The notes below the pieces were generated by a model, which saw nothing but the letters and a program-made list of their open reading frames with translations, had not been told where the DNA came from and made no database searches. Position numbers and translations under genes: made by a program. From Serinus canaria (taxonomy: Eukaryota; Chordata; Aves; Passeriformes; Fringillidae), in NCBI RefSeq assembly GCF_022539315.1, contig NC_066316.1:56359994-56423993 (forward strand): a stretch of 64,000 bases of DNA, in the 5' to 3' direction. This document shows, in pieces, positions 14,489 through 24,780 of this stretch (within the stretch, counting starts at the first letter, position 1; each line of letters starts with the position of its first letter).

Positions 14489-14507
14489 AGTTCAAGTACC
14501 TTGAACT
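14489..14507. repeat. 8-bp inverted repeat with 3-nt loop
   Basis: AGTTCAAG (14489-14496) and CTTGAACT (14500-14507) pair perfectly around TAC, five bases after the end of the larger hairpin at 14437-14483. Confidence 0.85.
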
Positions 14508-16009
14508 TGTTCCTTTTGAACTGTCTCACTGTATTTCCCAGCAATTCCTTCAAGTTATCAAAATGCTTTGGCATCCTAAAACAATGAAAACCCCAATATA
14601 TACCACCCAAATCCCCTGTTCATCCATCCTATAATTTTGATTACAAACCCTTAATGTCACCTGAGAAAATGGGTACTGTATATATTTTGATTCTACACCT
14701 CAACAATTCCATTTTTACCATTTTTCTGTAGTTTACTTATAAGGACATGTGAAAGGGTGTCAAATGCCAGCTCCTGCTGATTCTTTCTTACCTGCCAATG
14801 GGTTGCTATTTTAGAAAAAAAAAAAAAAGACTGGCTTAACACTTCGTTCTTGACAAATTCATAATGGTAATTTTTATATTGTTATCTCAAGGGTGCCTAC
14901 AAAATATCACAATTATTTGTTTTAGAATTTATCAGAGAACTGAAGTGACAGGTTAAAAATAACTCACCTGCTTCCCCTTTTTAAATTATCATTATCACAC
15001 TTGTAATTTTCTCATTGCCCAGGACCCTGACTGTTCTGTCACCTCTTCTTCTCATCCAGAGGATCAGAGACTCTATCATTTAATGATCACCATCATATTA
15101 ATTGCTCTCTAGCATAACCTTTTCAACTCTTCCTTCTAGTAAGAAATAAGTCTTTTAGTACTTTCTTACCAGTTGCTTTTACCTCCTGGTATCACAATTC
15201 TCCACCAGTACACCAAAAATTGGATGAACCATCTGTGTTCTGTCACGTTTGTTTTCAGCAAATGCCCGGGTGATTAGACCCCCATTAACAACACATGCTG
15301 CTCTGAAGGATTCTGTAAGTTCATTTTTGCTGGGACATCTCTGCCAATTCTTGACAGCAAGCAAATGACATTTGGTGACTTGTCAGTCTGGGGAAACTAG
15401 ATGTAAGTTCTCTGGGATCAGATATAGTTTTTCCTCTGTCCAGTGTTCAGACAAAAATGGAGAAAGAAGAATAAATATTTATCTGTATAATGAGCAGGTA
15501 GACTCCAAGAGGAGAAAGACTGCCATGCCATAGCAGTAGCCCACAGTGGCTCTTCACTTCACAGTTCCCTGCATCATAAATTCATTCTGTTTGCAAAGAT
15601 TTACAAGGGTTTAAATCTTGTGTCTGGGAGCACAAGAGACAGCCTGTTGGGTTAGAGCAATGGTCCATCTATGTTGGCATTCTGAACATGAAAGATCCAA
15701 GCTACAGAGTGCCAACTAGAACTTCTTTATCCATGGTCTTTTCTGCATATACAAAATTGGAGCAGAGCAGCAAGACAGGCTCTCACTGCAGTGACGGAAA
15801 CTTTCCAAGCCAGCTTTGTTCATCCACACTTTCAGTGACCTTTTTTCCAACACTAACTGATTTCCACTAAGGGTGGAAATCAGACTCACTGTAGGTCCCT
15901 TGAGCCTCTCCAGTCCCATGTCATAGGTAGGAATTACCAGGGACACCCACCAGTCTGCTGCCACAGCAGGTACAATGTGTCACACAGGCTGAAGAGCAGT
16001 AACTTCACC

Positions 16010-16660
16010 TTGGAGATCCTTCAGTAGTCCAGGATAGATGCCACCTAGTCCTAGGAACTTCTTCATTTACCTGCTTAGTCAAACCTCATCTGGGTCCTGT
16101 GACCTTCCTGCTGTGAAAAATCATTTGGTGTAGGAATCTCCCCAGCAGCAAAGACGTGCAAATACAGTGAGGTTCTTGGATATGAAGCACTGAGAGCACC
16201 TTTGGCCAGCAAGTGGTCCCATTGATCCCACATCTGGCTTCCCAATTCTTATTTGGGAAGAACTTGTCACTAACAGCTCAAACATCATTAGCAAGGCTCT
16301 CTTCAAGTTTTATCTTTTCTCCTAATTGCCTATTTACTTGTCATAATTTATGGACTCTCTTTCTTTGGGCAATTTTCCCCTTTTCTTAATATCAATCCAC
16401 TCTTTGTGTTATGGACTCTCTTTCTTTGGGCAATTTTCCCCTTTTCTTAATATCAATCCACTCTTTGTGATAGCCTCAACTTCTTTATTAAGTCTTGAAG
16501 GGATTTCACTGGATTTAAGTTTTTTCTAATTGTAATGCAAAGTTTACCTCAACTTCTAATACTGTAATTTTTAGAAGCCTCAATTTTCTCACTTCCTAGA
16601 CTAGTGTTTTCAAGGTTGTTTTATTTTCTTTTTTGACAAATTGCCTCATTTCCACAGAGC
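16010..16660 (-). mobile_element. Possible old CR1/L3-type LINE fragment
   Basis: Sequence such as GATGCCACCTAGTCCTAGGA followed by CTTCTTCATTTACCTG resembles the reverse complement of a CR1/L3 segment (a CATCTGGTCCTGGTGACTT-like stretch), and the T-rich sequence after it is compatible with the same element. It contains the 61-bp tandem duplication. Divergence is high and the limits are guesses. Confidence 0.35.
16348..16469. repeat. Exact 61-bp tandem duplication (two copies)
   Basis: Copy 1 is 16348-16408 and copy 2 is 16409-16469. The copies start TTATGGACTCTC and end CCACTCTTTGTG; all 61 positions are identical, and identity stops immediately outside (T/G on the left, T/A on the right). 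Perfect identity in otherwise decayed sequence points to a recent duplication. Confidence 0.95.
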
Positions 16661-17682
16661 GCCCTGTCTTGAAATTGAATATTCATGTTCTGAATTCACT
16701 TGGCTTGCTTTTGCTGAAATCTAATCACGTTGAGACAGCTACCTCCTGAAGTAGGTCTCATGAACCACTTGGGTCCAAACAGAGATCAGTATCTTCTGGA
16801 GGCTGTTCTACACAGCAGGGAATACTTTATGTCAAATTTTTTTACCTCCACACCTTGCCCTGACAAAGCATCCATCCAGTCTATAGAGGAACAGCACAAC
16901 TACCCCCTTTTGCTCTCTGTTTTGCAAGTGCAGCCCCTCTCACCGCACATTGTCCAGTCCTGTCACAATGATCCTGTCCTTAATCAGGGTCTTGTCAGTA
17001 CAGTCTCACCATGCCACCATTAACTAGGGGTTCCACTGCATGCCTCTTTTCCTTGGAACATTTTTATGCCATTACACCTCATATTATCCTTCAAATACAA
17101 CATTACTCCCCCACAAATATGTCCTGCTTTCTTTTCCTGTAAGATTGGTAGCCTGGCAACGCCATATCCCACTGATCCTACTCCTCCCACCATGTCCCTG
17201 GGATGAATGCTCTGCCAGGGTTCCCATTTGAGTCCAGGAATGCTCATTCTCCCATCCTCATTTTTAAACACTAAGTGCTGCTGTAAAAGCATGGATTTGC
17301 TTTTCCCTAGCTCTGTCACTGAGCATTGCTGGCCAAGAGGGACCACAGGCAGCCTCATTTCCTTGTTCATTCCAATCTGTTTATTTCCCTCCCAGCCTTT
17401 TCAGAGGCACAGCCTGACCTCATTTAACCATGGCATGGTCTGCACCGGTCCCTCTTGTCCCGGAAGTGTCCTTATTTCCTACAACACTTTAATCCTACCT
17501 TTCTGCCCCATCACCTCCTCTGTGAAGGCTTTTTGCCAGTGGGAATTACAAGGCAAGCATCCTGCTAGAAGGCCAAGGCTCATCCATCCATGTGGTCCTC
17601 ATTCTGACTCTGGCACAGATGGATACTACCAGGAGAGGGTGGGACCAGTTCTTCTGTCTAAATATTATGATTTTCAGATTTG

Positions 17683-17832
17683 TAGAATGGTTTGAGTTGG
17701 AAGGGACTTTAAAAATCATGTATTTCCAAGTCCCCCACCATGGGCAGGGACACCTTCCGCTAGACCAGGTGTGGTAGAGGCCCATCCAGCATGGCTTTGG
17801 ATACTTTCAGGGTCTCCACCACTTCTCCCCAG
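17683..17832 (-). mobile_element. CR1 LINE 3' end fragment
   Basis: The plus strand reads TAGAATGGTTTGAGTTGGAAGGGAC, later CACCATGGGCAGGGACACCTTCC, CTAGACCAGG and GGCCCATCCAGCATGGCTTTGGA, which is the reverse complement of an avian CR1 3' end. The terminal octamers are at the low-coordinate edge. The high-coordinate boundary is approximate. Confidence 0.85.
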
Positions 17833-20800
17833 TCCCCCTAAGATTCCAGATTTACTGCATCCTGCTCTTCCTGCTCCTCTGTTGGGAGTGGACTAGGCAC
17901 AGACTCTGTGTCACATCTGCTGATACTGCAAGGCACTTAAACAGCACTAGATGGCTGTTGTTTAGGCTACTGAACTGAGCTGCTTAGGAATGTGAGATTT
18001 GTCCTGGAACAGCAGGGAAGGGATGCCAGACTGGAAACAGAGAGATGCTCTGGCACAGCTAGTTACAGTAGACAATAGATGGTACTTCCTCTGAGGAAAG
18101 TAAGGAGGAATAAGGAAGAGTTAAAGCCACTTTTTCCAGAGCAGAGATACTAAATCAATTTGATTCTAGACACAACTGCTATTAAAAAAAATATTAGTTC
18201 TAGCAGTGAAAATGGAAGTAGCAGTGCAAAAGCAATCAGAGGTTTTGGGCTTGATGCTTTCTTCTGAGTTGCTCCTAGTGCACACAACATGGCAGAATCA
18301 GCTATCACCACTTAGCAGAAGTTTTTGTATCCCCGAGAACAAGGATGTTACCTACTTCATTTTGTTATTAGTCACAAATTCTCTGAAGTTAGTTCTGCAG
18401 CACTTTTTCATTGTATGTTAATTTAGCACAAAATAAGGGATCTCAAACAAATCAGAAATAACTATCTGTAATGTCATAATTGGTGTTCTTCAAACCCGTA
18501 ACTTTCAGTATACTGATAAGGGTTTTGTAGGATAACTTCTCTGCTTTGGGGGCATTCAACATCCACACAAAAGCAACACAAGAAGGTGAACTTGCTGCTG
18601 AACATATAATCAAATTTGCTTTGCTTTTTCACAGAGCTACCATGTCTGCATGTCCCTTTCAAACACAATATGAATTTGAAAATGTAACATTTTTCCCCTG
18701 TATAAAAATGCTCTTCTGCATGACCAAGGGCACTGTCTAGTGCCACAGTACATTGTGCCATGGCCTCATATATTGTGTAATTCCTTTTCCTTTAAACCAC
18801 TGCACATGTGTTTTTCTTTGGACCCTGGATCCAAGGCCAGCAAGGGCAATGGACAGGTCATGCTGTGATTTCCCCCAGAATTTCACGAACTATTCACTTT
18901 AGTTTTCAGTGGTTTCAAACACCATTCATCAATGTCTTTTATGCACACCTTAACAAAAAGCAGGTACTTACTGCTTGTGAAATACTCCCTTTATGTGATA
19001 CTTGGGGCTACACATTGCAAAATATGGGACAACTAAAAGTTTTTCTTCAAGTGCTGTAATCCCACAGAGTAAAAGGGCAATCCCTACTTAAACTTGGATT
19101 AATAAAAATGAACTCAAATATGGACTAAATACATAAGTACTACTGATTTGGATATGACTGAGCTCATAGGTTTTCCAGGGGCAAAATACAAATTGCACAG
19201 CCACCCCTGGCAAGTTGACTGGGCTATGAAGCAGTGACTCACTGAACATTTTACTGACTCAAATTATATTCTTTGTTCTCAAGCATATTAATAAAGTAAT
19301 GCACAAGGAGATTTTTAGTCCTTGTGCATTACTTAGTTCTCTTTGGCACTATTTGCAGTGTCAGTCTTTTGCCTTCTGTGAAATTATTCCTGATCAACAG
19401 CAAGTAAATAAGAAACCAGCCAAGGGTAAGCTCAGCACTGTGTGAGAACAAATGTAGCAGAGCAGAGTTTCAACAAATGAGCTCTAGTTCCTCTCTCCTC
19501 TTGAGAGGAGGCTGCAGGAGTAGTTATCCAATTTAAACAACACATACTCAGTCACAGAGCAGAACAACTACAGAATTCTAGGAAATACCATTTTTGTCCT
19601 AAGCCAACACCCAAAGAAGTAATGGTCTATTTTTCATTATTCCTTCATTTCACAGACATGCTTTTAATTAGCAAGGACAAAGAAATCCCAGGTACTGCAG
19701 AAACCCAACAAACTAGTGCTAGTGTTCAGCAGGAACCTTCCCCCCACATCTGTGCTGAACTAAAACCAGGACACTTGGCCAGGAAAATCTCTTGTCCATT
19801 GTCCTCCATCCTGAGAAAAGTTGAGCTCAGTGCTTTGGAAAAACTGCATTTGGAGTCATTACCATGCAGCCTACACAAATCCTCTCTATCCTCTTGCCTG
19901 GGCATTGTGCTCCCTTCACAGCATCCCAGCAGCTCCCGCGCAGCAGCGCTGCAGCTCAGCACCGGCCACACCCCTTGCAAAACATAGCTGTGCTTTAATA
20001 GCAGATGAAACAATTATTATTTGTAAAATCTCCAGCATAAAAATTCATTTTTACTTTTCAGAGTGAATATGCACAGGACAGAATTAACCAAATGCAAAGT
20101 TGTCTAGCTAAAACTCAGAGGGGTTGGATGGGTTTTTTGTTTCTGTTACACAACCCAAAATAAACCTGTTTTAGCACATAGGGACACTTTCTTAACATTT
20201 TTAAATGCTGAATAGCTTTGTTTCCAATCCAAAACCTAAATAAATCATACTTCCAAGCCAAAAGAATTTTTTTTTTTTTAGATTAAAACCACAAAGTTAA
20301 AAAGGTTTTTTTCCAGCAAGTTACATGAAATGTGGTAACCAGGAACTGCACAATGCGAGTTTAGAAAACCATATGAAGTGATGAAATGATGTATATAAAA
20401 CTTCATTTTGCACAGCTCCACCAGGGATAAAAGTGTTACTTCAGTGAAAGATATTATTAGAATTTGTAATGCTCTTGCCATGGAAATAGCTGTCATGTCA
20501 CCCACCAGGATTATGGGTGGACAAATAAGAAAAGCAGATGATACATGAAAGCAGGAGAGATGGAAGCATTTTTCAGAATTAGACAGAAATGACAAGGGAA
20601 ATGAAAATGACATGTAAGGTCTAATTGGAATTCCTTTAGTCACTTGGAAAGGATATTAAAAAGCCTTTCTCAAAGCACTCTTATCAACATTTTCTTCAGG
20701 AATTAGTGTACAGCATAATTTAGTCAGTGCATAAGCATATTAATTTTTCATTCTGTGAGCAGGTGGCAGAAAGCTTGCATGCATTAAAGCTAGCCCGGGA

Positions 20801-22769
20801 GCCCTGGTTAGGGCCACAGCAGAGAACAGGGCTGGGCAGCAGCAGGCAGCTCACTGCCCCCTGTGCCCAGCTCCTGGGACACTGTCCTGCCACAGCCCCC
20901 AGCCCCAGCTCATCCACAGCCTTCATTCTGCCACACGAGCTCACCAGCAAGAAGCTGTGGGAGCATATCTGAGCTAGGAGATCAGGAAGGGACACAACAC
21001 AAGCAAGGTACTTGATTTCATTTGTGCTTCTTCATCCTGTTCAGCAAACCATGCAGAAGGCAGTCAAAAGAGGTATTTAGGATACAGTCTTGTGTCTACT
21101 GTCTTTGAGCACCACCCCCAAACCCCACACATGCTGACCCTCACTCCCAATACAAACCCACCTTGGAAGCAGTGGTCTACACAACAGGAAGGGAGGCTGA
21201 AAATAAGTGACCCTTAGGGAGCAAGAGTTGGCTTTTCCGACCCAGTAAGAAGCTTCACCCAAAGCCCACATACCAGCTTTCCTGGGAGATAGCAAGGCCC
21301 AAAGGTTATCTCTACTGGGGAAGGTACTCCCAGAGCAACCAGAGAAAACACACAAGGCAATCAGCCAGTGTCCTCCTGCCACTCAACAGCTGGGCAAGGA
21401 CTAGCTCTCATGGACAGGAAATGCTGCTAATTTTCCTCAGCCTTCCTTGTGCAGGGCACTTGGGAGTCAGTCTTACCCAATCACTTCTCTCTCAGGACTG
21501 GCTCAAGAAGTACTCTGTTTGTAGCACATATTTGCCATTAACCCTCCCAGCCCAGTCTAGCAACTTAATTGTCTCTTTATCTCAACATCCTGCATAAACT
21601 ACCAACATCACAGCCCCAGTGAAAAACAGATAGCATGAATAGATATAAGAAAAAAACTGATCTTGCTGGATGCATTACTTCTTCACAAGCCTGGCCAAGA
21701 CACAGTGATCCACACAGGACTCATTGCACTGGGACTAGCCCATGGCTGACCACTGAAACTGCTCAACAGAGTCACCGCATCACAAAGAGCCCCCAACCAA
21801 ACTATTTTCATGTTGAGGTTTGTTGTCGTCTTTTTGCGAACGTTCCATACCTTCCCAGTGATTTCTCATGGGCAGCTCCTCACAGCACAGCCAAAAAAAC
21901 TCCAGCTCTCCTCTTGAGCAGCTAACCCAGTCTTTTATAGCACTCATCCTTATTGGACAGAGATGTGGCCTAGTAAGGGCAGGCCTGCTCCTCATCTTTG
22001 GTAATTAGTACAGCTGCAGCTCCTCAGGGGTGAGACTGCCTTCTGCACTATCTCTATTCTCTGACATTCTATCCCCCCTCAGAGGTTAATGCTGCTTTTA
22101 GAAATTGCTTAGATAAAATGATCTCCAAGTATTCCTTTCAGTAATGCTATTCATCTTTTTTCTTCCAAGAACTCCTTACTGCATCTTATTGAAGATTCCC
22201 ACTTTTTAAAAATAATCCTGAGCTATAACTTCACCCCAATATCAGTTTTACATGTGTTGTCCTTACTGCATTTAACAGGGATCCTTCATGCAACCTTTGG
22301 GGTGAGATGAACTAGAATAGGGGCTATGGGGCTCTCCCCACAGCAGTTGTTGGAGGGCTCATGTTGTTCCTCCACACATTGCAAAATTGGCTTCTTCTGA
22401 CAGAGGAACTAGTCCTTGATGTCAAAGGGAAATTCACATTACATACTAGGAGAAGAAACTTCTTTATTAGCCCAGACCATTCTCTCTCTGAGACAAGGGA
22501 ATGACACAAAGGCTGCAAACACTCATCGTCTGGGAAACCAATCTAGTGAAGTCAGAGCAGAAAGTGCTGTTTTACCAAAACTAGTATGTTCTGTTTTGTT
22601 CCCTAACATGTTAATAACCACTAACATTTTGTATGTCAGTTTTATTTAACCATCACAGAGTACTGATCACTACCAGTGTGTCAGGTGTTTGATGTAATCC
22701 CAGGTCAAGTTCCTGATTTACATCTCCCTGCTCCCTCTCCTCTTATCAGGGCTATCATTTTATATGTGG
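17833..22769. other. Intergenic, no gene recognised
   Basis: Only short frames without family resemblance are present. The most notable feature is the 16-bp hairpin at 19294-19334. Two locally GC-richer patches (19.9 kb and 20.8 kb) have overlapping frames on both strands but no recognisable protein. Confidence 0.6.
19294..19334. repeat. Perfect 16-bp inverted repeat with 9-nt loop
   Basis: AAGTAATGCACAAGGA (19294-19309) and TCCTTGTGCATTACTT (19319-19334) are exact reverse complements around GATTTTTAG. No coding or repeat context explains it. Confidence 0.95.
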
Positions 22770-23165
22770 AGTCATAACTGTTTTGTTCTTACATGCATCC
22801 CTGAACATTCATTTATGCTGAATGTCATATGCAATTTTTCTTTTTTTGCTCAGTCACCCACTCTTACAAGGTTCTTCTACATGTCTTCACAGCTGGTTCT
22901 GCTTCTTACTAATCTGAACAATTTAATGCCATCAGCAAATGTTGGCAGCTCACAGCTGACCCCTTTTCCAGGTCACACAGAAATCTGCTGAACTGCACAG
23001 ACTCCACAAGCTTCTCTGGTGTTTTTTCTCCAATTCAAGAACTGCACACTTTCTTCGGCCCTGGCTCCTGACTTTAAACCTGAGTAAGGATTTTCCCTTC
23101 TGTGGGTTGGCCAAGTGTGATATTCCAGGAGGCAGCAAGTGAATACCCTCTACTCTGTGCTGAGA
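22770..23165 (-). mobile_element. Old CR1/L3-type LINE fragment
   Basis: The order of short matches agrees with the reverse complement of the conserved reverse-transcriptase-side region of CR1/L3 elements as I remember it: TGCTGAATGTCATATGC, CAGTCACCCACTCTTACAAGG, TCTGAACAATTTAATGCCATC, AGCAAATGTTGGCAGCTCAC, and CCCCTTTTCCAGGTCA. It is heavily diverged with no open frame. The boundaries are soft; the call rests on remembered consensus and not on an alignment. Confidence 0.6.
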
Positions 23166-24109
23166 TTCAGATCTTCAGCTTGTTTGGCTGGGCTCTTTCT
23201 TTCTGACCCACTAAACTGAAACCACATCTCTGAATTCCTGTAACTACATCAGTAACTACTGCCCTACAGACAGGAGATATACTGGTACATTTCTGCACCC
23301 ATCCCTCACATGCCAAGGACCTGCTAAGTTAAAAGGGGGTCTACAAATACACCTGTGCTGTTTTTATCAAGATGCTGTTCTCCTGGTTTCAGAGCAAACG
23401 AGAGTCTGTTGTGTAAGACTGCTGCAGAGATCTTTCCTGCTTAAACCTGACTGCCAGGCACCAGCCACAACATGGGTAATTGAAAGCTGAAAAAAAAGAC
23501 ATTACTTCTGTTAGTTGTTCTTGTTTACTGTACAGGGTTTATTATTTTTTTCCACAGGGCTCTTCCATTTATTTACTACCCAGAATTGTTGGGTTTTACT
23601 TCACAGTTACTTTGGTTTCACCTTTATTTTTCTGCATGAGGTACGACTTAATCCCTGCTCTGGAGAAAGAATTATTTTCTTCCTCCAGTGTTTTTCAAGA
23701 CTGTCATCCTATCAGATCTCCAAGCATGTCAGAAACATTCAGATGTCAAATGGTGCAAACCCTTCCAGAGTTTAGACATGCAGCTGACTGCTGCCACTTG
23801 CAGAAAAGCACACCTGAGAAGCCAGACCTGGTTTACCTCTTTTACCATCTGCAGCACCAGGGAAGATGGGATATTTTGTCCATGGCACACACTGCCAGAA
23901 AGCAGAGTAAGAGTCAAAGGGGAAAACCGCAGGTTGTCATCACAGACTTAGAAATAAAGGCTGCTTTGTTGGACAGTGTTTTGGGTCCTCTACCATAACC
24001 CAAAACCTGACATCTTTTGCCTTCCAAATATAAAATACAAAGACACTAAATCTTCTGAAATAAAATGCTTTTACCAGCATAGTCACAGGAATGCTCTCCA
24101 CAACATGCT

Positions 24110-24133
24110 CTTGGTTCCTTCAGAGGAACCAAG
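24110..24133. repeat. 10-bp inverted repeat with 4-nt loop
   Basis: CTTGGTTCCT (24110-24119) and AGGAACCAAG (24124-24133) pair perfectly around TCAG. Confidence 0.9.
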
Positions 24134-24429
24134 GAGATGCTGGCTGGAAGGCAGTCCAGTCCCCATTCACAGCAGGCTATCTGTAAAGCCACATCAAATC
24201 AGTCACATCTTTGTCTCTCTCAGCCCCAAAAAACCTTCAAAACCCCTCTGGGTATCTTTACTATGCAGTATCCATCTTCTTTTACCTTAGCTCCAATCCA
24301 AGCACCCCATGGTGCAGTCTGTGGGCATCACCACTTGATATACTGGGAGAGATTTGGGTCCTGCACTCTTTGTAGCTATTTCTCAAGTACTTGAGCACTT
24401 CACCATTTTCTGTGTCGAACATGGCTGCC

Positions 24430-24780
24430 TCTTCTCTCTGTTAAGCAGATCCCTATTTACCCTGAATTTCTTTTAGCAGCTACCATACCTGCAGGATTCC
24501 TTCTTTGTTACCCTTAAAAGCCTGCCTCAAGTCTTTGCTCCAGCTGGGCTTTTGTCTTCTTGATTTCATCCTTAGGCACATGGGGCATGCTTTTATACTC
24601 CTATTGTCTGTCCCCACTTCCATCTTCCTCGTGATCCCAACTCTCGTCCCAGTTGTCTTGAAATGCTGTTTTTCAGACACATTCAGCCTGGGGCAGACAG
24701 CTGGTATGAAAAATTACAGCCCAGTCACCAAAATGAGCATCTTGTAATGAGCAGGGTCAGGAAATTTCAATAATTAGTAA
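24430..24780 (-). mobile_element. Possible old CR1-type LINE fragment
   Basis: The stretch CAGCTGGGCTTTTGTCTTCT and neighbouring sequence resembles a reverse-complement CR1/L3 coding segment (GGGCTTTTGCCTTT-like). Similarity is weak and the frame is broken. It lies about 1.3 kb from the better-supported fragment at 22.8-23.2 kb and has the same orientation, so both may be pieces of one ancient insertion. Confidence 0.35.

Noticed and set aside
17207..17695. 162-codon open frame on the plus strand
   Set aside because: No family resemblance; its end runs into a CR1 fragment and the minus-strand frames overlap it.
23480..23998. 172-codon open frame on the plus strand, the longest in the window
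   Set aside because: The predicted protein has no recognisable domain, the region has ordinary intergenic composition, and other frames overlap it. One frame of this size is expected by chance in 64 kb at both strands.
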